A DNA stretch of 64,000 nt from Azadirachta indica (GCA_022749755.1 CM040447.1:15661087-15725086); one strand, 5' to 3'. Positions 1 through 11,894 are shown, counted from the stretch's first letter. A program made the numbers and translations. The notes: a model not told the origin generated them from the letters alone.

Positions 1-765
1 AAGTAGAGAAGTTACGACAGCTGGAGCAGCATTATGGAGATTCATTAGCTGAGAATATACGGCTGTTTGCTATAGTACAAGGATTGCGTGCACTCTGATT
101 CTGCTACTAGTAAGAAGGTCATTCCAATGTTAGCAATTGCAGAACTGCCAATGACTTCTTTGCATGAAGCCAGTCGGTCAATTCCTGATTATCTAAAATT
201 TGGTCCGGTCTTGCCTAAAAGTGCTAGATTTTCACCAGTTCTTAAATCAAAAAATAATGCAAGAGGTCCTACCAGGTTAGTCCCGAGTCTCTACTCATTT
301 TGGAATGAAAATTTGCTAGTTGTGTAGTCATCTATAAGATAGAATTCAGCTTCTTTTTTGATTTCTTGGTCATTTGGCTTTCAGAATTAAGATAACTTCC
401 TTGTCCTCATAGGATCCTAAGGAGTCTGCTGTGTGGGATCTCAAGTAAGGCTTCATATCTCTATGATAAAACTTGCTTCATGAAAGAATTATATTAATGA
501 TATTAATCATCTTCTTTACTCTTCACACTTCTATTCTTGGTAAAAATGCCAGGAGAACTTGCTTCAGGGAAAGGAATATGATTATGATGATGAGCCTAAT
601 GATGAGTACATGAATTATAGAGATCCTAACTCAGCATCTCCTAGTGGCATGAACATTAATTAGATAAAGACAGTGGGTTAGAAGGACATGACTCTGTAAC
701 GAGGAATAGGACACCTTCTCCTTCAATCTTCTCAAGATAAAAATTTGAGCCTAATGATGAGTACA
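1..765 (+). pseudogene. Relic of an unrecognised multi-exon plant gene (3' part)
   Basis: Plus-strand stretches read like conserved protein: a charged helical piece at 1-90 (RQLEQHYGDSLAENIRLF), a piece at about 88-276 rich in Ser and Pro (LPMTSLHEASRSIPDYLKFG), short pieces at about 413-448 (ESAVWD) and 555-655 (acidic, DDEPNDEYMNYRDP), and 663-740 (DSGLEGHDSVTRNRTPSPS). Canonical-looking donor and acceptor dinucleotides separate some of them, but the frames do not join cleanly: a stop falls near 98, another at 661, and the last piece is in a different frame. I do not recognise the family. The Ser/Pro-rich and acidic composition suggests a nuclear or cytoskeletal protein, which is only an impression. 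It could be the decayed tail of a gene starting left of the window. Confidence 0.4.
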
Positions 766-779
766 TGAAAGATTTTTTT

Positions 780-2900
780 ATTTTGATAACAATAAGATTT
801 TGTAATTTTTGTTTGTTCGAGTTCATGAATATTTTTCTCATTTCTCAGGATGACCACATGCAGAACAAACTTGTGGAGCTCATATTTGTTTTCTTACTGA
901 TTCTAATTTGAAATAGAATTATTGATGGTGAGTTTGTACATTGCCTTTTCAATTTCCCTCAGACACTCAATGACTATATAATTGTGTATGGCATATAATA
1001 TCCATGGGCTGCTTATATAATTACATGTGTTTCTATGTATGTGCTTGAACTTAAATCCAACTGTCTAGGAGCAAGGAGGGTTAGAAATTATTGCTAATAA
1101 TTCCCAGCCACAAACATTTTCCTTTATGTGTCTGTGTCTGTGTTGGGTAACAAATATATCAGAGTAGGAATGAAGCAGAGTCTGCAACATGTATATATGA
1201 TAATTTTCAATATAAAGGATGGGTTTTTTTTTCTTGATTAAGTTTGCTTAATTTACTTTCTTTTGTTAATTGGACAAGTTTATTAAAACTTAATTTCCAT
1301 CTCTGTTACATATAGGATGGGTAGTTTGTAAATATTTCAGTGAAAAGCTGAGAAAACGGCAAATGCAGATTTTCTTCTTCTGCCTAATGGTTTCCTAGGT
1401 AACATTAAGTATTAGACAATTATTTTTATATTTTCTGCCATTTATATTTTGGACTGTAAACCTTGTGCTTCACTATTTTTTTTTCTTTGCCCTTTTGGCT
1501 GAAATTAGGTTCTGCATGCATTTAAGTTACTGTAGTTTGGGAAGCTGAGATGAGCTGGTTGCAGATACTTGAATTCCTCATTTCTCATGCGTGTGCTTGC
1601 TTCTGTGTATTGCAGGTTTTGGAAGCAGACATGCCTATATTAGACGAAATTGTTTCTGGGGTGGACGTTGATGCACTTAGAGATATTAGCAGGTTTTAGA
1701 AGCTTCTATGACTTCTTGAAAACTAGTTCTAGCTTGAATTTGTTCTTGAATTAGCATGTTAGTTCTTGTTTCTAGAATTAACTTTTTCTCTTTGCCTTTA
1801 TACCTCTCCTTTCTGCTCTGTATCATAATGTTCAACAACAAAAAAGGAAGTAAGGGGAATTTCTCTTCTTTCCATTTCTATATCATTTTAATTTGATTTG
1901 GGTTCGGAGAGAGAGAGAGAGATATGAGGGAAGTGATAAGCATTCATGTAGGACAGTGAGGGATTCAGGTTGGGAATTCATGCTGGGAGCTTTACTGTCT
2001 TGAACATGGAATTCAGCCTGATGGAATGATGCCCAGGTATAAATTCTTATTTATACCTCTTCATATGCATCTATATATGTATATGCATATGAATATGTGT
2101 ATGTATATATATATGATGATCATGTTATGTTGGATACGTTTTCGCTTTTGGATGGGTTGGTTTGTGTTGATTGTTTCTTAAATTGGGTTTTCTTTTCTCT
2201 TTGATGTGGTTAGAATGAATTGTTTAGATAAAAACATCCATGTGTTCATGAATATGTTAATTTATATATCTATGTATGTATGTGCGATCATCAATTTCTT
2301 AGGGATTTTTTTCATGATAGTATTTTTTTTTAATGTGTTTCATTATTGTTAATATTGGCATAAAGCCTTAAATGAACATGTTTCTTTCTTAGTATCCACA
2401 AATTCATCCACCTCTCCTTATTTTTTTACTAGTTCATAAAAGGCTTTATATGAAGGTTCTTGATTACTTGGTTTCAATATGTTTTTGTTACAAGAACAAG
2501 TCGTCGACTTTTAGGTTCACGATATCAGGTCCAGGAACAAGAGGTCTCTGAATGATATCTGGCTTGGTTCTTTGAATACTTTGAGAGGAAATTTTTGTGT
2601 GATGGACACTGATCAAGATCACATGGATTGAAACTCTAGAAAAAGTTCTTAGTGACTAGGACAAATTGATGTAGGACTCTAATGTGGAAGTCATTATAAG
2701 ACTGAGATAATGGACAATGGTTTACTTTATTAATATGAAGTTATAGTAATCGGAAAGTTATAGAAATTAGAAAGTGATGAATATTCAAATTTTATTATAA
2801 AATCTTCTTTATACTTTCCGGTCATTTAATTTTTGACTATTGTATAAATCATATATCAAATATTATGTTAAAATATTTGGTACACATTTAGTTTAATATT
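780..2900. other. Intergenic or intronic stretch, no gene recognised
   Basis: AT-rich sequence with a GA-rich microsatellite around 1907-1923. A short open piece at 1618-1700 (DEIVSGVDVDALRDIS) preceded by a polypyrimidine tract and an AG could be a further exon of the relic at the left edge. A stretch at 2490-2660 of more even base composition may be another fragment, but I cannot assign it. Nothing else is supportable. Confidence 0.4.
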
Positions 2901-2920
2901 CAAATTAATTTAATGTGATC

Positions 2921-3097
2921 AATATTTAAGTTGATAAAAAATATTACAAATAATTAATATTTTTTGCAGTTAAATATTTGACAGTAAAAAGTGGTAATAA
3001 AAACATATTAATATTTAAGTTGATAAAAATATTACAAATAATTAATATTTTTTGCAGTTAAATATTTGACAGTAAAAAATGGTAATAAAAACATATA
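2921..3097. repeat. Tandem duplication, unit about 89 bp
   Basis: Two adjacent AT-rich copies, 2921-3009 and 3010-3097, are nearly identical. Visible differences are one A lost from an A-run, one G/A change and a difference at the end. Both contain TTTTTTGCAGTTAAATATTT. The high identity means the duplication is recent compared with the decayed elements nearby. Confidence 0.85.
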
Positions 3098-3365
3098 ATT
3101 TTTTTAAAATTATTTGCGATTGTTAAATGTTGGTTGCAAATACTATTTGTGGTTGATATATTGGTCATAAAATCAGTTGTAAATATTTTTTGAGCTGTTA
3201 AAATTAGCCACAAAAACAAAAAAAATTGTGTGTTGGGACTTATTGCAGCCATTACAGGTTAGACACAAATGGTTACAATTTAGTCGTGAAAGTCTCTTTT
3301 TCAACTGAATTTGTATTATCTACGATTGGTTTCAGAGCAAAAGAAACTTTTTTTTGTAGTATTCA

Positions 3366-4044
3366 ATATTTATTCAAAAATGTGAAATCCTCCTCAAATA
3401 TTGTATAAATCTACGCAACCTCTAAATTTTTAGATTATATCTTTTTATATAAAATCTTTATGAAAAATGTAAATGCCTTATATTTGGTTCATAAAAGCAC
3501 GAAATGATTATGCCTAATTAGGAATAATCTAATAGAAAGAAAAAAGGACTAAAGGATGAGTTAGCACTTAAAGCCGGAAGTTAAAAGGTCAGATGGTGAA
3601 AAGGCTAAATAGAGACAAAAGGAAATATTGCTTTACTATGCAATGAAACTTCCATTGCCCTTCAACTCCGGCAGATTATTTATATTTGTTTAATTATCCA
3701 AATTCATCAACCTATTGTCGATTCGGTCAATGTGGTAATTATTAGTAGATTTCTTAAAATAGGAAAAACAATGATAATAGTACGCAAAAATTTAATCTAT
3801 ATACAAGGTTCAACAATATTATTATTAAAAAAAAAAGAAAACTAGTCTACTGTATAAAAACCAATAAACAAAGCTAGTGGATAACTAAAAAAGAAACATG
3901 CCTATCATTCCATTAACATTCAAGAAAACTAATCCAAGAAACAAACACATAAATTATAAAATTTTCCAATAATTTTTTAACAAGTTTCTTCCCCATTTAT
4001 TTTAGCAAACAAATAGACCATAAATGATCCACACAAGCATCTAA
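3366..4044. other. Intergenic AT-rich spacer
   Basis: No open reading frame with recognisable protein, RNA gene or repeat. It forms the left flank of the copia element that begins at 4050. Confidence 0.5.
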
Positions 4045-4049
4045 AAAAT

Positions 4050-4764
4050 TGTTAGGAAATTACAGGTTGAAGCAAAATACGCAATTACAGTGAAATTGAG
4101 AAAATAATGAAAATAAACGTTATGTAAGAAGTATAATCATCTATCAAAAGAACAATAATGTGTATGGAGTATAATCGTCCATAATAAAATAGGGCAGTAA
4201 AATAAATCGATATAAATATTTTATGTGGAAAACCTCTAAACAAATTATGGTAAAAATCATGGGTAAATATAGGGGTATTTCACTATTTTAAAGTGGGGAT
4301 TACAACTCTCTTTCTCTCTAATAACAAGGAAAGAACAACTATTTAAATAGGAGTATTTCACACTTTTTCTCGAAATAGGAGAAATAAGTTTGAGTGAAGA
4401 ATATGACATAAAGAAGAAACTAATTTTTGTCTCTTTGTAAAAACTCTCAAAAAATGATTTTGAGATGGATAGAATGGTAAAAATGGTGATGTATTTATAG
4501 TGGTTTCCTTCTCCCTTTTTTGCACACATATTCCACACTTTACTCTACAAATTTCTCCACCTACTAACCACTACTTAAATTTAAATTTTCTCTACTTAAC
4601 ACCAACCTCGTTAGTAAATAAAGTAAAAAAGAAGTAGTTGCACTTTCGATGTATTTCAGTATTCATATATGATACGACACTGTTCATAGATACAGCACTG
4701 TTCATTTATATAGTACTATTCATCTATACAGTACTGTTCACCAAAAGTAAGCTTTACAATTTCA
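4050..4764 (-). repeat. 3' LTR of copia element 1
   Basis: Begins TGTTAGG and ends TTTCA on the plus strand, giving the TG...CA ends typical of LTRs. It aligns with 8391-9009 along its length, for example at the shared CACTATTTTAAAGTGG and the TATTTATAGTGG box. A run of GAACAGTACTGTA-like repeats lies at 4660-4745, the U3 side in the element's orientation. Confidence 0.9.
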
Positions 4765-4783
4765 CATTCTCTCACTTAAAGTC
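4765..4783 (-). promoter_or_regulatory. Polypurine tract of copia element 1
   Basis: Read on the minus strand this is GACTTTAAGTGAGAGAATG, ending directly at the 3' LTR. This is the expected position and composition for the plus-strand priming site. Confidence 0.7.
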
Positions 4784-5195
4784 ACTTTTGGTAATCCCTC
4801 CTTACTTGCCAATTGCATGCTTGCTTACATTTCTACTATGCCATATGAGGATCTACAGCATATAAACTTGTCAGTGTTTATTGGCTTGGTCATTATATCT
4901 GTTAGGTTCTTGTTGGTGTGTATCCTTTGCATATCTACACTTTCATCTTCCACTACTTCTAAAAAAAAATTATATTGAACCGTTATGTGCTTTGTCCTTG
5001 AATGAAATGCTACATTCCTTACAATGTGTAAGGCGTTCTGATTGTTACAAAATAAAGTGATCTTATCTCATTTGTGCCCGAGCTCTTCTAATAATTTTTG
5101 AATCCAAACAGCTTCGTTACAAGCTTGTGTAGCCACCATGTATTTTGCTTCTGTGGTGGATAATGTCACAATAGTTTGTAATTTTAAAACCCAAT

Positions 5196-8100
5196 TTACA
5201 GCTCCCCTTGCAAGTGTAAACACATAACTTGTAGTAGGTTTTTTTTTTTTTTTTTTAAATCAAGATCTTCTGCAAAATCTGAGTCTATATAACCTCTGAC
5301 AGTGAATTCCGATCCTCTATAATATAATGCAGCATCTGAGGTTTTTCTGATGTATTTTAGAATCCTCTTCACAGTTTCCCAATGCTCTCTATCAGGATTC
5401 ACTATAAAACGACTAATTGCTCCCACTGCTTGTGCAATGTTTAGTCTTGTACATATCATAGCGAACATTAAACTTCCCACTGCTGATGCATATGGCACTC
5501 GAGACATTTCTCTTCTCTGTGCTTCATTGCTAGGACACATAGTTGAGAACAACTTGAAATTAACAAGAAGTGGGGTAGAAATTGGCTTACTTTCTTGCAA
5601 GTTGAAGCGTCATAAGATTTTTCTCAAGTAACATACATCGCCAGAACCACTCTCACTATTATAAGTCGAACCACCAGTGAAAATGTCTAGTTAAAGTCAA
5701 TGCCTTCTTTTTGAGCATATCCCTTCACCACCAATCGTGTACGATACCGTTCTACTTTTTCATTGCTATCCCATTTGATCTTGTAGACCCATTTGTTACT
5801 AATGGCTTTTTTTCCATATGGTAATGATACTAGTTCCCATGTCTTGTTCTTATGTAGAGCTTTAATTTCTTCTTGCATTTCTATCATCCATAAAGATGCA
5901 TCTGAGCTCTTCGTAACTTCATGAAATGTTGAGGCCTTGCCATCCTTTGTTAGAATTCAGTATGCTATATTACTCTCTGTAACATACTTGAGTGCCAAGT
6001 TGGTGGGTTTCTCTCACGAGTTGATCGACGAACTTTTGAAGCCTTAGACCTAACTAGTTTTTGTACCTCGTACTTTGGTGATGCTTCAGAAAAGTTTGAA
6101 ATTTCTTATGCTTTATCATTTTCCACGTGTAATGTTCTAGTCTCTGAGCTTTCCTTCAATGTGCTATCATCTCCATCATTTTTTAGTAGTTGATCTTCTA
6201 CAAAAATAACATCCCTGCTGACTATGACCTTGCGGGCAACGGGATCTCATAAGTGATATCCCTTTACACCATTAGCATACTCCAAGAATATACAATTTCT
6301 ACATTTCGGATCTAACTTCGTTCTTTCTTGGACATTGTAAATTACATACACAGGACATCCAAATGAATGTAGATGAGAGTAATTAGCTAGTTTACCAGTC
6401 TATATCTCGATTGGCATCTTCAACCCAATTGCTGTTGATGGTAACCGATTTATCACATAATAGGTAGTCTTTGCTGCTTCTGCCCAAAATGAATTAGGTT
6501 GTCCTGCAGTCCTCAACATAGCTCTCATCCTTTCTACAAGAGTTCTCTTCATCCATTCTGCCACTCCATTTTGGTGCGAAGTTTATGGCACCGGGAACTA
6601 TCTTTCAATACTTTTTTGCTTACATAGTGCAAGAAACTCATCGTTTGTATACTCTCTTCTATTGTCTATTCTCAAACAATTGATCTTCTTCCAAATTCAA
6701 GTTCCACTCGCGCTTTAAAGTCTTTGAAAACTGGAAATGCATCTGACTTTTTCTTGATTAGACATACCCAACATCTTTTAGAGTAATCATCAATAAAATT
6801 CATAAGATACTTTACTTCTCTTAGAGACACGTTCGATAATTCCCAAATATCAAAATGAATCAAGTCTAGAATGCATTTGTTCCTAGCATCAAATCTATTG
6901 AACTTTAATCTATGTTGCTTACTTGTAACACAATGCTCGCAAAACGATAGTTTTACCGCGTTAAGTCTTGGAAGTAGCTTCCGATTGAAGAGAATCTTCA
7001 AAAGTTATTCTAACATGTGGCTGAGTTTAAGATGCCATATTATTATTAATTCTTCTCTTTTGCTAATTGAAGCAACACACCCATCAGCTTTCTGTTGTGT
7101 TTCTCCGTTAAGCATGAATAGATTTGCAATAATATTTTTAGCCTTCAAAATCACAAGCGCTCGTCTAACAATCTTCATAATCCCATTCTCAATATAGGTT
7201 TTGCATCTAAGATCATCTAATTGTTCTAAAGACAATAAATTCTTCTTCAGGCGTTTGACATGTCGTACCTCTTTAATAGTACGATTTGTTCCATCGTGCA
7301 TTTTTATCTTGACAATATCAATATCGACGATCCTCTAGAGATAGGTTTATATGTGTGAAACCATTCTCTTCGAGAGGTCATGTGCCATATTGCTCCTAAA
7401 TTTATAAGCCAGACATCAGCAAGTCGTTTTCTGCCTTTAACAATCGTTGTTGCCTCACTGTATAGTACTTTGCCATCATCTGAGGTATTGGCAACACAAT
7501 CCTAAACCTTTGATGTCTCGAAGTCTCCACTTTTCTTGTTATTCCAACAATCCTTTTTGATGTGCCCTTTTTTGCTATAATTGTAGCACTTGACATTCTT
7601 CTAACTTCTTGATTTTGATCTATCTTGATTCTGGGTCCCACTAGACTTGCGTTCAGTTGATCTTCCTCTTATCATCGATAACGCTTCTATTTGTTGCAAA
7701 CTCAAATTTCTATCTTCCTTGTTTCTACGGCTCCTTTCTTCTTCTAAGACAGCGGCTGCAACATCATTAAAGACTAAAGAGTCCATTTGGATATTACTTG
7801 TCAGCTTGATGATGATTTGATCATACGAGTCGAGTAGATTATGAAGTAGGATCTCCGCATATTCATTTTCCTCTATTTTGTACCCCAACGTTGTAAGTTG
7901 TGAAAATAGAGTTTTCAAGGTATTGATATGGTCAGTCACTAATGTAGCTTCCGCCATTTGAAGAGTATAATGTCTTTTCTTTAAAAAAGATTTTGTTGTG
8001 CAGTAACTTGACCTTGTATAATTTTGTCAAAATATCCCATATCTCCTTTATTGTCTTCATTTCCTCCATACTAGTTAATACTCCATCAGCTAATCCTAAG

Positions 8101-8276
8101 TGTAGATTGGCAATTGCATCACTGTCCATCTCGTTCCACTTTTGTTTGTCGATATTCGAGAGTTTTTTGCCAATTGTTGGTAAGCACTTGTCCTTCCTTA
8201 AAATTGCCTTCATTTTCATTTCTCACAACGAAAAATTATTTCTGTTGAACTTCTCAATTTTGAACTTTGTTGCCAT
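5196..8276 (-). pseudogene. Decayed copia gag-pol (gag, protease, integrase, RT, RNase H)
   Basis: Reading down from an ATG at 8276, the gag domain shows early stops. A CCHC zinc knuckle at 7547-7588 keeps its last Cys and His, but its second Cys is Tyr (CYNY). The protease at 7383-7413 reads WLINLGAIWHM where active copies have a D-S-G core, so the catalytic Asp is Asn. The integrase HHCC finger (WHLKLSH ... CEHC) lies at about 6890-7040, and the core begins at HFDIWE (about 6860). The integrase C-terminal part and linker extend to about 5890. RT begins at 5887 (NKWVYKIK, LVVKGYAQK) but jumps at about 5650 from RVVLA straight to the thumb (YLRKIL), so the YVDDM box is missing. RNase H runs from about 5600 to 5196 and is broken by an A-run at 5230-5250 that encodes a lysine tract. 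Confidence 0.9.
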
Positions 8277-8377
8277 TGTTGACGACTATCTGCTTCTCAC
8301 TTATACTGGATTTCACTAATTCACTGTCTATAGTACTTGTTAATAATAACTGTGAACAATAACCTATAGAACCAATA

Positions 8378-8389
8378 GCTCTGATACCA
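8378..8389 (-). other. Primer binding site, initiator tRNA-Met type
   Basis: The minus strand reads TGGTATCAGAGC, the standard copia PBS, one base inside the 5' LTR. It fixes the element's orientation and its inner LTR border. Confidence 0.95.
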
Positions 8390-8390
8390 C

Positions 8391-9009
8391 TATTAGATAT
8401 TAAGGGTTGAAACAAAACACGCAACTATAGTGAAATTGAGAAAATAATGAAAATAAATGTATGTATGAGGTATAATAATTCATTAAAATAATAATAATAT
8501 GTAGAAAATATAATTGTTCATAGTAAAATAAAACAACAAAATAAATCGACACAAATATTTTACGTGAAAAACTCTAAACAAATTAGGGTAAAAAAAAACT
8601 ACCGGTAAGTATAGGAGTATTTCACTATTTTAAAGTGGAGATTATAACTTTCTTTCTCTCTAATATTAAGAAAAGAACAACTTTTTAAATAAAAGCATTT
8701 CACACTCTTTTTCAAAATAGGAAAAATAACTTTAAGTGAAAAATATGACACAAAAAAGAAATTAATTTTTTTCTTTTTGTAAAAACTCTCAAAAGATGAT
8801 TTTGGGATGTATAGAATGGTGAAAGGGGTGAGGTATTTATAGTGGCCAAACTCATTAGTAAAGAAAGTAAAAAAGAAGTAATTGCACTTTCAGTGTATTT
8901 CAATATTCACATATGGTATAATACTGTTCATAAATATGATGCTGTTCATTTATACAGTACTGTTATCTATACAGTACTGTTTACTAAAAGTGAACTTTAT
9001 AACTTTATA
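8391..9009 (-). repeat. 5' LTR of copia element 1
   Basis: Aligns with 4050-4764 and is shorter by several small deletions. The canonical terminal bases have decayed at both ends (TA where TG and CA are expected). It retains the TATTTATAGTGG box (8834-8845) and the ACTGTTCAT repeats near 8920-8985. Confidence 0.88.
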
Positions 9010-9014
9010 AAAAT

Positions 9015-9540
9015 AAATCATTATTCATATAAAATATATAAATCTAAACAGAGAGAAAGAAATTAATTGCCTTGAAGATTTATGGGCCAATTAATTTCCT
9101 CTTCAAACAGGAGAAAATGAAAGAAATCATTGAGCGTGATGCCATACGATGTCTAAGACGAATAATGTTTTCCTAATAATCCATCGTAAGCCGCAAGAAG
9201 TCGATCCAGAAAAACATGAAGAACTACCCAAAAAGAATTATATATGAGAGTAAAAGTTAATATAGGTTACATGCGAACAGTGGGGCTACCAAGTAGCTTG
9301 TTGCGGCAAGACTCGGCCTAAGCAATATCGCAGAGTCCGCTGTTAATTTTAACGAAAGTACGTTGTAAAAAACAAATAAAACTACGCAAATCTCAATAGT
9401 TGTGAAGAGGAAATAATCAGATATCAATGACTATAAAACTAAGCAAAAGTTTACAGACAAGGATTATATTTTAATCTATTCTTTGGCAACTCAAAAGTAA
9501 GATTCACATTTGGATTGATTTTTACAGTGAACAATTAATC
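9015..9540. other. Spacer between copia element and cysteine synthase relic
   Basis: Contains a short plus-strand open piece at 9105-9170 (EKMKEIIERDAIRCLRRI) preceded by a pyrimidine tract and CAG, which looks exon-like but is unassigned. A GC-richer patch at 9270-9360 could be a degraded later exon of the cysteine synthase relic, but the match is too weak to claim. Confidence 0.3.
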
Positions 9541-9543
9541 TTA

Positions 9544-10017
9544 CCTTAATCTTGGGGTTTTGTTCCTTGAGAGATTCCTGCACTTCTATTGTGACAGCAG
9601 TGCCAATTCTGGAAACTAAGGCGTCAATTTTCCTCCTGACACTTTCTATATCTCTGGTCCAGTAGTCTCATGAATATGTGACTTAAAATATCTCTACACT
9701 TTCTATTGTGACAACATATGTGACTTAAAATTTTATGGATACCCAACAGCATGCATTGGACTATTAATTAAGAAAATACCTTCGGATTGGCAGGATTTTT
9801 GAACTGCTGGAGCATGTACCTACTGGGGGTCTTAGCTAGTTACTCCTCTGCCTTCTCAACAGCCCTTTCATCCCCTTATTAGCAATGTCAGTGAGAACCA
9901 ACCCAACTTCAAAAACTTGAAGAATGATTCTTCTTTCAAGACTTTGTAATGATAAGCCTCTAATACTTAGCTGCTGCCTACAGTATTTCCACTTGTAGGT
10001 TCAATGATGACATTCTC
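9544..10017 (-). pseudogene. Cysteine synthase (O-acetylserine (thiol)lyase) pseudogene
   Basis: Read on the minus strand the fragments are collinear with plant cysteine synthase, the PLP enzyme that makes cysteine from O-acetylserine and sulfide. At 9967-10017: IIEPTSGNT, the substrate-binding loop. At 9780-9965: RLIIT, LERRIIL, LVLTD, NKGMKG, KAEE, LAKTPSRYMLQQFKNPANPK. At 9544-9663: KIDALVSRIGTAVT and LKEQNPKIK followed by a GT donor. The gaps between fragments fit introns. Damage is clear: several stops, frame changes, a deletion before LERR, and the phosphate-binding loop GTGGT reads GTAVT. Upstream exons with the PLP lysine are not visible. The copia element's right LTR ends about 500 bp away, so later exons may have been separated or lost. 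Confidence 0.85.
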
Positions 10018-10565
10018 CGACCACCATCCAAAAACAAAATCAACGTCGTGAACAATTCAATAGATTAAAAATCCCGCCAAATAACAAACGCAGGATGACA
10101 ACTTTTCTTTCAAATCTACATAACAATTGATAATTAAAAGTTAGGGGAAACCAAGTATAAGTTTACGGATCATAATTTCTATTATTGCAGTTAAGTAAAC
10201 CTAATCTTTGTGACAAACAAATTTTCACAGGTAATACTAATCTTTATAAATTTCAAGAATGAAACAATGAAAATAAAAAGGCAACAAGCTAAAACAACAA
10301 ATCTGCCCTGGTGATATGCAAGTATTGATATGCAAATAAAAAGAAATACCTACAATGATGTGCCAACAGCTCACTTTGTTAAATAAGAGCTCATTTTGTT
10401 GAATATGTGACAGGTCACCCCGAAGATTTGGCAAGATTAGATAACCAAATTCACATGAACGTCTAAAAGTGAGCTCTAACTCTATTGTTTAGCATGCCAA
10501 AAGTTAAAATAGCCATATACAAAGATTATGCTCTACATAGGGTTGTTGTGGGTAGCTTGTGCAAA

Positions 10566-10852
10566 TGGCGTCCCAACAGTCAGATGCTCCACCGCAGATG
10601 GCCTCTCCTACTCTTGCTACTAATCCTCCACCTGCTTCATCAGGCTCCTAGAGTTTTCCTCATATTTCTAGGAGTAAGGTTGTATCCTCAACTCCTAAGT
10701 CAGCTCCCTTAGGAAAATCCAAAAAGTCTCCACCTTCTAAATTTGTTTTGTCAAAGCCAAAGCCTGTTGCTGCAACGCCTGTTCCCTCTGGTCCTCTGAG
10801 AAAGAATACTAGGCATGAGATTCCAAAGGATCAGGTAGGGTAGTAGCACACC
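10566..10852 (+). pseudogene. Ser/Pro-rich ORF relic, possibly transposon-encoded
   Basis: From an ATG at 10566 the frame reads MASQQSDAPPQMASPTLATN, passes an in-frame TAG, and continues as a Ser, Pro and Lys-rich low-complexity region to a stop near 10852. Related-looking acidic and Ser-rich pieces follow at 10860-10960 and 11170-11240. I do not recognise a domain. The composition fits the disordered N-terminus of a retroelement gag-like or plant mobile-element protein, but a host gene relic is equally possible. Confidence 0.3.
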
Positions 10853-11232
10853 TATAGATGTTCCATCCGACTATGATAATCCAGCTTCTCTTGCTCATGA
10901 GAGTTCAAGTTCGTCAAACAAGCTTCCTATACCCACGAAGGTGGTGATGAGAGGACCCTAAAACATGAGGAGGTTAGCTTTTCTACATCTTTTGTTTTAC
11001 CCCTTTCTTAGTTTGCTTTTGGTTATTTTTGTTTTTGATTAATAGTTAATAATTTTGTATACATTTTTCGAATATAAGATAATCTGCTAACTAATACCTT
11101 GGCTGAGGGAGCTCTGGCAAGTCAAGAGAGGAAGGCTAGCTTCCTTTTCCTTCTATTGTGAGAAAAATATTTCCAGGGTGCCTGAGGAAGGTTCCTCCAA
11201 CGATGCTGCTGAAGACTTCCCTCCTGTCTCTT

Positions 11233-11327
11233 TAAGTCACCACACATTGGTATCTATTGCTACAACTTTTAGATTGTAATATCTAACTGTAGGATGTTTC
11301 AAATAATAAAGATTTGAAAGTTCGAGT
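11233..11327 (-). repeat. LTR end plus primer-site remnant of an Athila-like element
   Basis: From 11258 the plus strand begins TGCTACAACTTTTAG and stays similar for about 70 bp to the outer parts of the LTRs starting at 25502 and 18453, then similarity stops. Just left, the minus strand has GATACCAATGTGTGG where the intact relative has GACACCATTGTCAAGG, a decayed tRNA-Asp-type PBS. This is a third, severely truncated copy of the Athila-like family nested at 18.4-27.1 kb. Confidence 0.65.
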
Positions 11328-11894
11328 TGAGATCATTAAAGGAGACCAACAGATCGCAAAAAGATGTTACGCCATCTTGGTGAGAAGATGTCGCCAGATG
11401 TCAGTCATCAATCCTAGAGCAACAGCGCGCTAGCCAAGTGTCGCCAAGCACTACAACCTTACAATTAGGCCCAACAGCTTTAAATAGGGAGATCTGGTCC
11501 TCAGAAGAGCAAATCTAAGGCCAAGGGATAGAAGCTATGCCAAGCTTATCAGGACCCAAGAGGAGCGATACTGCATCAGGAAAGTTATTAAGGTAGGGGT
11601 GTGCAAGCTAGCGTACCCAGATAAATGTATGGTTAAACATCCTCGGAATGCCGACGAGCTCAGGGAATACTTCCAGTAACCAGGTCGAGTAGGCATTGTT
11701 GATGTTATGCTGTCATCATTTTGCTATTTCTCTGAAGTCGATGGTTATAAACTCCGTTTCTCCATTTCGCGTGTAAGTGCACTTTCCTGTATCTAGGAAA
11801 AGCACTGCCCAAGTATAATTTTCTCCAGGTACCCAGCTAGGTTACCTTTTGTAAGGTGACACTTAAGCATATGGTTAATGAATATTGCTCTCTT

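Larger units (their letters stand above)
4050..9009 (-). mobile_element. Ty1-copia LTR retrotransposon 1, defective, both LTRs present
   Basis: A complete outline on the minus strand: two LTRs of about 620-715 bp, a PBS matching initiator tRNA-Met next to the right (5') LTR, a purine-rich tract next to the left (3') LTR, and gag, protease, integrase, RT and RNase H in the copia order between them. A candidate 5-bp target duplication AAAAT lies at 4045-4049 and 9010-9014. It cannot move by itself: gag-pol carries many stops, the protease signature is mutated and the catalytic part of reverse transcriptase is deleted. The LTRs differ by many substitutions and small indels, so the insertion is old. 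Confidence 0.93.
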
